The notes under the pieces: generated by a model
What the model was told of the DNA's origin: nothing
The model's input: only the letters and a program-made list of their open reading frames with translations
The model's database searches: none
NCBI RefSeq assembly: GCF_013408925.1
Contig: NZ_JACCAB010000001.1
Location: 1,736,001 to 1,800,000, forward strand
DNA: 64,000 bases
Direction: 5' to 3'
Source of the DNA: Pedococcus badiiscoriae
Lineage (GTDB): Bacteria; Actinomycetota; Actinomycetes; Actinomycetales; Dermatophilaceae
In this document: in pieces, positions 34,952-43,522 of the stretch
Numbering within the stretch: the stretch's first letter is position 1
How the letters are laid out: each line of letters begins with the position of its first letter
Translations under genes and position numbers: made by a program

Positions 34952-37495
34952 ATGTTGCGCGCCAGCTGGAAGAGCCTCATGGGCCGCAAGCTGCGGCTGT
35001 TCATGAGTGGGTTCGCGATCATCCTCGGCGTCTCGTTCGTCTCCGGGTCGCTGATCTTCACCGACACCCTCGGAAAGGCGTTCAGCGGCATCGTCGACAC
35101 GGTCGGTGACGTCGTGGTCCGGCCTGCCAGTGTCAACGGCAACTTCGACAGTGCCCCCTCGTCGGCAACCCTGCCCGGGTCGATGGTGCGAAGCCTCGCG
35201 TCCGTGCCCGGCGTGGCCCGCGTCGACGGCAACGTCTCGGACCCGACCACCTTCGTCGTGTCCACCAAGGGCAAGCTCATCGGCGGCCAGGGTGCCCCGG
35301 GGCTGGGCCTGTCGTGGAACGACGCCCCGACCGCGTCGGGCGAGCCCCCGGCACACATCACGAGGGGGCGCTCGCCGCACCAGAAGGGCGAGGTCGTCCT
35401 CGACGCCGGCACCGCGGAGCGCGCCGGCTACCGGATCGGCGACGTGGTCACGCTGGCCACCAGCAGCCCCACGCCGATCGTCCGCGCCACCCTGGTGGGC
35501 CTCGCCGAGTTCAAGTCGGGGCTGGTGGGTGCGACCCTCACCTTCTTCGACACCAAGACCGCCCAGGGCCTCTACCTCGGTGGCAAGGACGAGTACACCG
35601 ACGCCTGGGTCACGGCCAAGGACGGCGTCAGCCAGAAGGACCTCGCCAAGGCCGTCCAGGCCAGGCTGCCCGCCGGCTACCAGGCCGTGACGGGCGAGGC
35701 CGTCGCCAAGGAGTCTCAGAACTCGATCAACAAGGCGCTGTCGTTCATCAACACCTTCCTGCTGGTCTTCGCGGGGATCGCGCTGTTCGTCGGGTCGTTC
35801 CTCATCATCAACACGTTCTCGATCCTGGTCGCCCAGCGCAGCCGCGAGCTCGCCCTGTTCCGCGCCCTGGGTGCCGCTCGAAGGCAGGTGACGCGGTCGG
35901 TGCTGTTCGAGGCCTTCGTCGTCGGTCTCGTGGGGTCGACGGTCGGGCTGGGCCTCGGCTTCGTCCTGGCCCTGGGGATCAAAGCGCTGTTCGCGCAGTT
36001 CGGGCTCGACCTCACGGGGTCGCCGCTCGTCTTCCAGTGGCCCACCGCGATGTGGTCGTATGCCGTGGGACTGCTCGTGACGATGGTCGCCGCCTACCTG
36101 CCTGCTCGCCGAGCAGGCAGGATGCCACCGGTCGCCGCGATGCGCGACGACGTGGCCCTGCCCGAGTCGGCCCTGCGCTGGCGCCTGCTGGTCGGTGGCG
36201 TGCTCATGGTCGGTGGGCTGGTGGCCGGCTACCTCGGGGCCTTCACCTCCGTCGACAACTCGGCGCTGTACGTCGGCGGCGGTGTGTTCGGGCTGCTGCT
36301 GGGGGTGGCGCTGACGAGTCCCGTCATCGGTCGTCCGGTCATCGCAGCCTGCGGCCTCGTCTACCGACGGCTGTTCGGGACGGTCGGGGTCATGGCCGAG
36401 CAGAACGCGATCCGCAACCCCCGCCGCACCGCCGCCACGGCGTCGGCCCTGATGATCGGCCTGACCCTGGTGTCGATGATGTCGGTCTTCGGCGCGTCGG
36501 CCAAGGCTAGCGTCGACAAGTCGATCGCCGACAACTTCGTGGCCGACTACGTCGTGTCCAACGCGATCGGCCAGCCGTTCTCGTCGTCGATCACGACGGA
36601 CGTGGCCAAGGTGCCGGGGGTCGAGGTGGCCACCCCGGTGCGCTACACCGTGTTCAGGAAGGGTGGCGACCGGCAGTTCGCCGCCGCGGTGGACCCGGCG
36701 ACGTTCGCCCGGGCGGTGCCGATCGAGGTGCTGCACGGCACGCTGTCCAGCCTCACCGGAAACACGATCATGCTGACGGACAAGTCCGCCAAGGCACTCG
36801 GCCTCGGCGTGGGCGACACGGTCAAGGCCTCGATCGCCGCCGGCAAGCCGGCCACCTACACCGTCGTCGCGATCTACCGGTCGATGGAGGCCATGGACAT
36901 CCCGGTGCTGACCTCGATCGCCACGGCCACCGCGAACGGGCGGCCGCAGCAGGACAGCCTGACGTTCGTCGTGCGTCAGCCCGGGGCCGACAAGAAGGCC
37001 ATCGAGGCGGGCATCGACAAGGTCATCGCCGACCTGCCCACGGTCACCCTCAAGGACCAGAACGCCTTCGCGGCGGAGCAACGCGCGCCGATCGACCAGC
37101 TGCTCTACCTGATCTACGCCCTGCTCGGCCTGGCTGTCGTCATCGCGGTCCTCGGCATCGTCAACACCCTTGCGCTGTCCGTGATCGAGCGGACCCGGGA
37201 GATCGGGCTGTTGCGGGCGGTCGGCCTCAGTCGACGGCAGCTGCGGACGATGCTGCGGCTCGAGTCGGTCGCCATCGCCCTGCTGGGAGCCGTCCTCGGG
37301 GTGGTCCTGGGGCTCGCCGCCGGCTGGGGCCTGCAGCGCTCCTTGGCCGACTCCGGGATCACCGTGCTCGCGATCCCCGTGCCACAGCTCGCGATCTTCG
37401 TGGTGCTGGCCGGGGTGGTGGGCGTGCTCGCCGCCCTGTGGCCCGGCCGGCGGGCCTCGCGGCTCGACGTGCTCAAGGCGATCACCACGGAGTAG
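34952..37495 (+). CDS. FtsX-like ABC transporter permease (MacB type)
   Basis: An 847-residue permease with two FtsX cores. The first membrane helix (residues ~13-32) is followed by a large extracytoplasmic domain. Helices around LSFINTFLLVFAGIALFVGSFLIINTFSILVAQRSRELALFRALGA form the first core; a second extracytoplasmic domain follows NAIRNPRRTAATASALMIGL; and LLYLIYALLGLAVVIAVLGIVNTLALSVIERTREIGLLRAVGLSRRQL forms the second, with the conserved REIGLLRAVG coupling motif. Likely exports or extracts an envelope substrate, unidentified. It ends VLKAITTE, the usual C-terminus. Confidence 0.9.
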   Translation: MLRASWKSLMGRKLRLFMSGFAIILGVSFVSGSLIFTDTLGKAFSGIVDTVGDVVVRPASVNGNFDSAPSSATLPGSMVRSLASVPGVARVDGNVSDPTTFVVSTKGKLIGGQGAPGLGLSWNDAPTASGEPPAHITRGRSPHQKGEVVLDAGTAERAGYRIGDVVTLATSSPTPIVRATLVGLAEFKSGLVGATLTFFDTKTAQGLYLGGKDEYTDAWVTAKDGVSQKDLAKAVQARLPAGYQAVTGEAVAKESQNSINKALSFINTFLLVFAGIALFVGSFLIINTFSILVAQRSRELALFRALGAARRQVTRSVLFEAFVVGLVGSTVGLGLGFVLALGIKALFAQFGLDLTGSPLVFQWPTAMWSYAVGLLVTMVAAYLPARRAGRMPPVAAMRDDVALPESALRWRLLVGGVLMVGGLVAGYLGAFTSVDNSALYVGGGVFGLLLGVALTSPVIGRPVIAACGLVYRRLFGTVGVMAEQNAIRNPRRTAATASALMIGLTLVSMMSVFGASAKASVDKSIADNFVADYVVSNAIGQPFSSSITTDVAKVPGVEVATPVRYTVFRKGGDRQFAAAVDPATFARAVPIEVLHGTLSSLTGNTIMLTDKSAKALGLGVGDTVKASIAAGKPATYTVVAIYRSMEAMDIPVLTSIATATANGRPQQDSLTFVVRQPGADKKAIEAGIDKVIADLPTVTLKDQNAFAAEQRAPIDQLLYLIYALLGLAVVIAVLGIVNTLALSVIERTREIGLLRAVGLSRRQLRTMLRLESVAIALLGAVLGVVLGLAAGWGLQRSLADSGITVLAIPVPQLAIFVVLAGVVGVLAALWPGRRASRLDVLKAITTE

Positions 37496-37500
37496 CGTCG

Positions 37501-37791
37501 TCAGCTGAACATCCGCAGGGTCTGCGCCTCGGTCTCGGCGTAGTGCGCGCCGGCGGCCGCCAGCACGCCACCGATCGAGTCGAGGGAGGCACGCACCTGC
37601 TTCTGGGTGCCCTGCCACTCGGCGACGAGGATCTGGAACCGCGCGGAGGCGGTGCCGGTCCAGGCGCCCTGGAGTCCGTTGAGCCGGGCCATCATGGCCG
37701 TGACCTGGCCGTCGATCTCGCTGGAGATCCGGGCGATGTCACCGGAAGCCGCCTGGATCCGCCCGGTGTCCACCGTGAACTGTGCCGACAT
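37501..37791 (-). CDS. WXG100-family (ESAT-6-like) protein
   Basis: A 96-residue helical hairpin protein. ATG 37791 has AGGAGG upstream. GLQGAWTGTASARFQ carries the WxG turn between two helices, and the C-terminus AAAGAHYAETEAQTLRMF fits the type VII secretion YxxxE-like signal. WXG100 proteins are secreted as dimers by ESX/Yuk systems. No EccC ATPase or partner is in the window, so it is either an orphan substrate or a chaperone-like subunit. Convergent with the FtsX gene. Confidence 0.88.
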   Translation of the reverse strand: MSAQFTVDTGRIQAASGDIARISSEIDGQVTAMMARLNGLQGAWTGTASARFQILVAEWQGTQKQVRASLDSIGGVLAAAGAHYAETEAQTLRMFS

Positions 37792-37913
37792 GGTTGTCCT
37801 CCTGACCCGTGCGATGCCCCCATGGCATCCGCCTCCTGCGAGGCTAGGCACCTCGGCGACCTCGGCCCCCCGTTATCCACAGGGGCCGGCGCGGGGGCGG
37901 TAGCGTCAGCCGG

Positions 37914-38666
37914 GTGACGATCTGGATCGACCCGCCCGCGTGGCCCGCGCACGGCCGGCTGTGGTCCCACCTCGTCAGCGACACGTCGTACGAGGAGCTG
38001 CATGATTTCGCTGCAGCGCACGGGATTCCGCGCCGAGGCTTCGAGGGCGACCACTACGACGTGCCGCAGGAGCGGTATGCCGCGCTCGTCGCGGCCGGGG
38101 CCGCGCCCGTGGATGGGCGCGAGGTGGTGCGGATCCTGCAACGCAGCGGACTGCGGATCCAGAAGCGCAAGCACGAGCGCGTCGTCGAGGCGGTACCCGG
38201 GGCCCCCTGGTTGCCACCGGGTTCGCGGGCCGACGTGATCGCCTCGCGCCAGGACGAAGCGCCGGCCAACACGGTCGTGGTGCGCCTTGCCCTGGTGCGC
38301 GGCACGGAACTGCTCGTGGTCAAGCGGCCCGACGGGGGCTGGGACCTCCCGTCCCGAACGGTCGGGGACCAGCAGCCCGCCGAGGCAGTCGCTGCCGTGG
38401 CGCAGAGCCTGACCGTCTCGCCCAGGCCCACGCCCCTGTCGCCGACCTTGCTCGGCTACGTCCGCAACACCGTGCCTACCCCCGACCGGACCTATCCGTG
38501 GCCCGTCCCGAAGGCCTGCTTCGCCGTGTACGCGCAGCGGCTCGACGCCGCGGACGACGTGACCCATGGCACCTGGCTGCCGCTCGACGACGCGGGATCC
38601 CAGCTGTCGCAACGTCATTGGTGGCCGCTGATGGAGCACCTGCGTCACGGGGATCATCGGCGATGA
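37914..38666 (+). CDS. DUF4031 protein with degenerate Nudix-like C-terminus
   Basis: A 250-residue protein from GTG 37914. The first ~90 residues are DUF4031: TIWIDPPAWPAHGRLWSHLVSDTSYEELHDFAAAHGIPRRGFEGDHYDVP. The remainder resembles a Nudix fold (TVVVRLALVRGTELLVVKRPDGGWDLPSRTVGD...), but the Nudix box lacks the REXXEE residues (AVAAVAQSLTV instead), so it is probably not a pyrophosphohydrolase. The stop overlaps the start of a normal Nudix gene (ATGA at 38663-38666), so the degenerate and intact domains are co-translated. Confidence 0.78.
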   Translation: MTIWIDPPAWPAHGRLWSHLVSDTSYEELHDFAAAHGIPRRGFEGDHYDVPQERYAALVAAGAAPVDGREVVRILQRSGLRIQKRKHERVVEAVPGAPWLPPGSRADVIASRQDEAPANTVVVRLALVRGTELLVVKRPDGGWDLPSRTVGDQQPAEAVAAVAQSLTVSPRPTPLSPTLLGYVRNTVPTPDRTYPWPVPKACFAVYAQRLDAADDVTHGTWLPLDDAGSQLSQRHWWPLMEHLRHGDHRR

Positions 38667-39196
38667 GCAGGACCGTGCTCGCCCGGCTGCGGGACGTTCC
38701 CTTCGCCGACGGTTCCGCGGCCCACGTCGAGCTGGTGCGCTCCGACGAACCCGTGCCGGAGGCCGAGGTCTTCGCGGCGATGGTGGTGCTCCAGGACGCC
38801 GACGGCAGGTATGCCGTGGTGTTCAGTCCCCGACGCGACGAGTGGGGGCCACCCGGAGGTGCTCGCGAGCCCGGCGAGACGGTGGTCGAGTGCGTGCTGC
38901 GCGAGGTCCGCGAGGAGACCGGCCTCGTCCTGGCCGGCGAGGACCTCGCGCCCTGGGGGCAGGAGCGGTTCGAACCGCAGTCGGCGGGGCGCTGGCCGGC
39001 CGCCGGGGGCGCGATGCAGCTCTACCGGGCCCGTATCGGCGTGGCCGCACCGCAGCTCAGGGCCGCCGAGGACGACGCGGTCGATCCCCACTGGGTCAGC
39101 GTGGAGGAGTTCAGGAGCCTCTCCGGGGATCGCTTCTGGTGGCCCCTCATCGAGGAGGCGCCGCCGTCAGGGCCTCGAGCTCACGCGCCAGGTTGA
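38663..39196 (+). CDS. Nudix hydrolase
   Basis: A 177-residue Nudix protein with an intact box: GGAREPGETVVECVLREVREETGL (G-x5-E-x7-REVREETG), giving the metal-binding glutamates. Preceding VFSPRRDEWGPP is the usual lead-in. It hydrolyses a nucleoside diphosphate linked to another moiety; the substrate is open. ATGA overlap couples it to the DUF4031 gene. Its 3' end overlaps that of the convergent HD-domain gene by 50 bp. Confidence 0.88.
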   Translation: MSRTVLARLRDVPFADGSAAHVELVRSDEPVPEAEVFAAMVVLQDADGRYAVVFSPRRDEWGPPGGAREPGETVVECVLREVREETGLVLAGEDLAPWGQERFEPQSAGRWPAAGGAMQLYRARIGVAAPQLRAAEDDAVDPHWVSVEEFRSLSGDRFWWPLIEEAPPSGPRAHAPG

Positions 39197-39809
39197 GCCG
39201 GGCCGCGTCCTCCCAGCTCTCCCGGGCGAAGACCGTGGCGTAGATGGACTCGCGGTCCAGGAAGGGGCGCAGGATCGCCGCCCTGGCGGAGGCGAAGACG
39301 TCGTCGGGCACGGCGGCATACTCCTGACGCACCTGGGCGGTGTACTCCTCGTATCGTCCAGGCGGGGCGCTGAGGATCCAGAGGTCGGCGTCGTGGAACG
39401 CGGCGGACAGCCCCTCGTGGGCCAGCTCGTGGGTCTGCGTTGCGAGGACGAGGTCGCGGACGACCGCGACGTCCTCGTCGGCGAACCCGAGTGCCCCGAG
39501 GTCGCGGACGGCCAGCTCCGCGCTCTGGATCTCGTTGTCCCCGGGCGGCGTCGTGGGGTCGTACACGGCGTCGTGGAACCAGCCGGCGATGCGGCCCACC
39601 GCTGCCTCCCGGCCCGACAGGACGCGCGCGCTCTCCAGGTCCTCGAGCGCCCAGAACAGCTCCACGAGGTGGCGCGTGGTGTGGTACCTGCGGTGGGGCT
39701 CGCCGAGCCTGCGCATCAGGTCGGACCCGATCGCGAAGACGGCGTCCGAGTGCGCGCCGGGGGCGAGCTCGGCGACGTCGAGCTTCCACCACGTGATGAG
39801 GGCCGGCAC
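39147..39809 (-). CDS. HD-domain-like metal-dependent hydrolase
   Basis: A 220-residue helical protein. HRRYHTTRHLVELFWALED and GRIAGWFHDAVYDPTTPPGDNEIQSAELA carry the His and His-Asp metal ligands of a predicted HD-domain family, and AAFHDADLWILSAPPGRYEEY adds a later acidic site. No substrate is known for this actinobacterial group. The gene overlaps the Nudix gene tail-to-tail and lies 24 bp downstream of helR on the same strand. Confidence 0.8.
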   Translation of the reverse strand: MPALITWWKLDVAELAPGAHSDAVFAIGSDLMRRLGEPHRRYHTTRHLVELFWALEDLESARVLSGREAAVGRIAGWFHDAVYDPTTPPGDNEIQSAELAVRDLGALGFADEDVAVVRDLVLATQTHELAHEGLSAAFHDADLWILSAPPGRYEEYTAQVRQEYAAVPDDVFASARAAILRPFLDRESIYATVFARESWEDAARLNLARELEALTAAPPR

Positions 39810-39833
39810 GAGGGGGAGTCTGGCAGAGCCGCG

Positions 39834-41876
39834 CTAACCCCGTGCGGCGAGTTCGGCGGGCAGCGGCTGGGCGTGCACCACGGTGAGGGCCGAGACGGCC
39901 CGGGTGAGCACGACGTACAGCCGTCTCAGCCCGGTGCGCTGGTCGGGCTCGGCGGCGGCGATGGCGGCAGGCTCGACGACCACGACCCGGTCGAACTCGA
40001 GGCCCTTGGCGACGGTGGCCGGCACGACGTCGACCTGGTGGTCGATGTCCCCGTGGTCCTGGCCGAGCACTCCGTGCTCGATCTCGTTGCGGCGCAAGGT
40101 CTTCGACACCTCTGTCACCAGGTCGTCGGGGGCGATGATGCCGATCGAGCCCGGCTGGAGGAGCTCGCCGGCCACGACGTCAGCAGTGCGCGTCAGCAGG
40201 TCGCCGGCCCCGACGGCGAGGAGGTCGAGTCGTCCGCGGTTGTCGCGGACCGACACGGGCGCACCGAGGCCCGGTGCCATGTGGGGCAGGAGCTGGGCGG
40301 CGTACTCGATGACGCTCGCGGGCACGCGGAAGCCGCGGTCGAGGACCTCGACGTGGCTGCCCGGCTTGCCCAGGTGGTGAAGAGAGGACTCCCAGGAGTC
40401 GGTGGCCCAGGGTGTGGTGCCCTGCGCGATGTCGCCCAGCACCGTCGCCGCGCCCGTCGAGCAGCGTCGGCCGACCGCGCGCAGCTGCATCGGGGACAGG
40501 TCCTGCGCCTCGTCGAGGACGACGTGCCCGAGCGAGGGGGTGCGGCTGATGTGGTCGCCGAGCTCGTCGAGCAGGACGGTGTCGGCACGCGACCAGCGGA
40601 CCGTCCCCTTCGAGCGCGCGGGGCTGTCCCACAGCAGGATCCGGCGCTCGTCCTCGGTGAGGATGTCCCGTGAGTGCTGGGCCAGGACGTCGGGGTCGGA
40701 CAGCAGCGAGAACAGGACGGCCTTGGCGTCGAGCGCCGGCCACAGGGCCGAGACGTACTTCTTCATGACGGCGCTGCGAGCGACCTGGTCCTGCACGCGG
40801 TCGTCGGGCGAGTCGCCGGCGCCCTCCATCTGCAGCAGGACCGCGTGCGCGAGCCGTTGCGGCAGCATCTGGCGCGCCGCGTCGTAGCGCACGCCCCTGG
40901 CCTTGAGCTCGTCCAAGATCTCGTTGACCTCGTATGCCGGGACCCGCCACTTGCGGACGCCGCGGGGCACGACGAGGGGCTCGGTCGCCCGCTGCACGGC
41001 CGACCACACGGCATACCGGAGCACCTCGGCGAGGCGGGCATCGCCTTTGAGGACAGCGGTTTCGGTGCTGTCGAGGCCGCGGACGGGGACCGAGGCGACG
41101 AGCTCCTCGATCGTGGTGTGACCGACAGCCACCTCGCCGAGGGCGGGCAGCACGGCGCCGATGTGCTCGAGGAAGGCGCGGTTGGGGCCGATCACGAGGA
41201 CACCGGAGCGAGCCAGCCGGTCGCGGAAGGCGTAGAGCAACCAGGCCGCGCGGTGCAGGCCGACGGCGGTCTTGCCGGTGCCCGGCGCCCCCTGCACGCA
41301 GATCGTCTGGTCCGCCCCGGCCCGGACGATCTCGTCCTGTTCGGGCTGGATGGTGGCGACGATGTCGCGCATCGGCCCGACACGGGGCCGCTCGATCTCC
41401 TCGGCCAGGATCTGGCTGCGGACCTCGTGCTCCGCGCGGTCCTGGAGGTGCTCGTCCTCGTACGCCGTGATGGCACCGTGGTCCAGCCCGAACCGCCGCC
41501 GGAGCACCACGCCCATCGGCTCGGCGTGCGACGCACGGTAGAAGGCCGTCGACATCCCTGCGCGCCAGTCGATGACCAGCGGGTCGCCCGCCGAGTCCGC
41601 CACGTGGCGACGTCCGATGTACCAGCGCTCGTCGCTGTCGGTGTCGATCCGGCCGAAGAACAGCGTCGTGGACGGGTCGTCCTGGAGCGAGGCAGCTCGC
41701 AGGTGCAGGGTGCGGGCGAGGTGCTCGGCGGAGATGGGGTCGTGCGCCTGGACCTTCAGCGACAGGGTCTGCTCGCGCATCCTGGCCAGGGCCTCGCGAG
41801 CGGCGGCCAGGTAGTCCTGCTCACGCGTGAGCTCGGGGGCGGGAGCGGGGGCAGACACAAGGGTCCACCTTGCCAC
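39834..41876 (-). CDS. helR: HelR/HelD-type RNA polymerase-recycling ATPase
   Basis: A 680-residue superfamily 1 helicase-like ATPase. An N-terminal helical arm (TREQDYLAAAREALARMREQTLSLKVQ) precedes Walker A VQGAPGTGKTAVGLHR, the DEAQDLSPMQLRAV Walker B, and SF1 motifs GFRVPASVIEYAA and FDRVVVVEPAAI...RRLYVVLTRAVSALTVVH. The arm and early FFGRIDTDSDERWYIGRRHVAD/LVIDWRAGMSTAFYRAS are the HelD/HelR hallmark for insertion into RNA polymerase. HelR frees stalled polymerase and in Streptomyces and mycobacteria gives rifamycin tolerance. Two strong hairpins lie in its 107-bp leader region. Confidence 0.85.
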   Translation of the reverse strand: MARWTLVSAPAPAPELTREQDYLAAAREALARMREQTLSLKVQAHDPISAEHLARTLHLRAASLQDDPSTTLFFGRIDTDSDERWYIGRRHVADSAGDPLVIDWRAGMSTAFYRASHAEPMGVVLRRRFGLDHGAITAYEDEHLQDRAEHEVRSQILAEEIERPRVGPMRDIVATIQPEQDEIVRAGADQTICVQGAPGTGKTAVGLHRAAWLLYAFRDRLARSGVLVIGPNRAFLEHIGAVLPALGEVAVGHTTIEELVASVPVRGLDSTETAVLKGDARLAEVLRYAVWSAVQRATEPLVVPRGVRKWRVPAYEVNEILDELKARGVRYDAARQMLPQRLAHAVLLQMEGAGDSPDDRVQDQVARSAVMKKYVSALWPALDAKAVLFSLLSDPDVLAQHSRDILTEDERRILLWDSPARSKGTVRWSRADTVLLDELGDHISRTPSLGHVVLDEAQDLSPMQLRAVGRRCSTGAATVLGDIAQGTTPWATDSWESSLHHLGKPGSHVEVLDRGFRVPASVIEYAAQLLPHMAPGLGAPVSVRDNRGRLDLLAVGAGDLLTRTADVVAGELLQPGSIGIIAPDDLVTEVSKTLRRNEIEHGVLGQDHGDIDHQVDVVPATVAKGLEFDRVVVVEPAAIAAAEPDQRTGLRRLYVVLTRAVSALTVVHAQPLPAELAARG

Positions 41877-41903
41877 CGAGCGACCCGCACGTCGAACGGG
41901 TTT

Positions 41904-41942
41904 CGTCGCCGGTCGGGCAGCTGGCGTGCCCGACCGGCGACG
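41904..41942. other. 16-bp-stem hairpin in the helR leader
   Basis: Perfect 16-bp inverted repeat, arms 41904-41919 and 41927-41942 (core GCCGGTCGGGCA), with a 7-nt loop. It ends 28 bp before the helR start on the minus strand. It may be a leader attenuator or the rest of a terminator array for htrA. Confidence 0.75.
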
Positions 41943-41950
41943 GTGGTGCT

Positions 41951-41976
41951 CCGGTGTCCTCCCGGGAGGACACCGG
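41951..41976 (-). terminator. 26-bp perfect palindrome after htrA
   Basis: A 26-bp perfect palindrome (half-site CCGGTGTCCTCCC) begins 8 bp downstream of the htrA stop on the minus strand. It is very GC-rich without a T-run, as with many actinobacterial terminators. Confidence 0.75.
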
Positions 41977-41983
41977 AGGCGTC

Positions 41984-43471
41984 CTAGGAGCTTGCCCTGG
42001 CCACCAGGGTGGCCGTGAGGTTGAGCTGCTTTCCGTTGCGCAGCACCGTGAGGGTGACCTTGTCGCCGACCGCGCGCTCGCGGATGTTGGCCACGAGCGA
42101 GAGGGCCGAGTCCACCCGCGTGGAGTCGACGGCGATGACCACGTCGCCCTTGCGCAGGCCGGCGTCCGCAGCAGGGGTGTTGGCGGAGATCTGGGTGATC
42201 TGCGCGCCGGCGCGCTGGCTGCTGCCGTCGGAGGCCGTGGCGTCACCGAGGCTGACCCCCAGGAAGGCGTGCTTGGCCTTGCCCGAGCTGATCAGCTGCG
42301 AGGCGATGCTCTTGGCCTCGTTCGCCGGGATGGCGAACCCGATGCCGATGCTGCCGCTCTGGCCGCCGCCCGACGAGCCGAGGCTGGCGATGGCGGAGTT
42401 GATGCCGATCAGCTGCCCCGCCGCGTTGACGAGCGCGCCACCGGAGTTGCCCGGGTTGATGGCCGCGGAGGTCTGGATCGCGTTGGTCACGACGGTGTTG
42501 CCGTCGCTGCCGGTCTGCGGCTGCTGGCCGAACGGGTCCTGCTGCTGCTGGCTCTCAGCGGCAGAGGTCGTCACGGGGCGGTTCAGTGCGCTCACGATCC
42601 CGGTGGTGACGGTCCCGGCGAGGCCCAGGGGGTTGCCGATCGCCATGACCGGGTCGCCGACCTTGAGGTCGGCGGAGTTGCCGATCGCGATGGGCTTGAG
42701 GTCGGCGGGCGCGGCGCTCAGGGTGATGACCGCGAGGTCCGTGCTCGGGTCGGTGCCGGCGATGGTCGCCTTGTAGGTGCGGCCGTCGTTGAGGGTCGCG
42801 GTGATGCTGGTGCCCGGACCGGCGCCGCTGACGACGTGGTTGTTGGTGAGGATGTGGCCCTTGGCGTCGATGATGACGCCGGATCCCTGCGCCTCGCCCT
42901 GGGCGGACTTGACCGTGATCGCCACGACGCTCGGCGCGACGGCGGCGGCCGTGGCCGTCCAGTTCGGGTTCGTGGCGTCTGCCTGGACGACGGGTCCGGC
43001 ATTTGCGCCACGGCCCAGCGTCGACGTGCTCGCAACGGAGGTGGGCTGCGAACCGTCGGCCACCTGGACCGCGGCGTAGGTGCCGCCGCTCGCGAGGAGG
43101 GCGGCGAGCGCCGCGACGGCGGTGAGCTCCGTCAGTCGACGTCGTTTGCCCGGCTGGGCAGGCTCTGCCCCGTCCCGAGTGGGAAAGGATGGGGGCGGCC
43201 CAGCCGGAGGCTGTGACAGCGGCGGGTATGCCGGGTGGGCATCCGCCGCGGGCAGTGTTGGATCTCCTGCTACGCCCGGACGTGTTGGATCTCCTGCTAC
43301 GCCCGGACGTCCGAACGCCGCGTCGTCGCGCGCGGGCTCGTAGGTCCTGCCGGCGGGCGGGGTGATCTCCTGCGTCTGGCCGAACCAGACCGGGGCAGTC
43401 GGCTCGCCCTGCGGCGGCACAGCGCCGTCACCGGGGGTCTCCGGTCGGGTGTCCGGGTGGATCTGGGTCAT
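41984..43471 (-). CDS. HtrA/DegP-like membrane-anchored serine protease with PDZ domain
   Basis: A 495-residue protein. Residues 1-~110 are a Pro-rich cytoplasmic tail holding two identical RPGVAGDPT units (a 27-bp DNA repeat). One membrane helix (LTAVAALAALLASGGTYAAVQV) follows. The trypsin-like domain has ILTNNHVVSG (His), TDPSTDLAVITL (Asp) and INPGNSGGALVN (catalytic Ser). A PDZ domain, ~395-495, shows AFLGVSLGDA and AGLRKGDVVIAVDSTRV. It acts in the envelope on misfolded or regulatory proteins. It sits directly downstream of a sensor kinase/response regulator pair on the same strand, as for mycobacterial MprAB-PepD, so regulation by that pair is likely. Confidence 0.9.
   Translation of the reverse strand: MTQIHPDTRPETPGDGAVPPQGEPTAPVWFGQTQEITPPAGRTYEPARDDAAFGRPGVAGDPTRPGVAGDPTLPAADAHPAYPPLSQPPAGPPPSFPTRDGAEPAQPGKRRRLTELTAVAALAALLASGGTYAAVQVADGSQPTSVASTSTLGRGANAGPVVQADATNPNWTATAAAVAPSVVAITVKSAQGEAQGSGVIIDAKGHILTNNHVVSGAGPGTSITATLNDGRTYKATIAGTDPSTDLAVITLSAAPADLKPIAIGNSADLKVGDPVMAIGNPLGLAGTVTTGIVSALNRPVTTSAAESQQQQDPFGQQPQTGSDGNTVVTNAIQTSAAINPGNSGGALVNAAGQLIGINSAIASLGSSGGGQSGSIGIGFAIPANEAKSIASQLISSGKAKHAFLGVSLGDATASDGSSQRAGAQITQISANTPAADAGLRKGDVVIAVDSTRVDSALSLVANIRERAVGDKVTLTVLRNGKQLNLTATLVARASS
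43255..43308. repeat. 27-bp perfect tandem duplication inside htrA
   Basis: Two perfect copies of a 27-bp unit starting GTGTTGGATCTCCTGC encode the in-frame repeat RPGVAGDPT in the cytoplasmic tail of HtrA. Perfect identity suggests a recent event and likely copy-number variation. Confidence 0.85.
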
Positions 43472-43522
43472 GGCGTTCGCGCTCCTTGTGTGGCTTGGTG
43501 ACCTCAGTCAACCTGCCCAACG

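Noticed and set aside
38585..38605. GGGATCCCAGCTG stretch resembling the hairpin repeat core
   Set aside because: It lies inside the DUF4031/Nudix-like coding frame, lacks the second arm and the conserved loop end, so it is a chance partial match.
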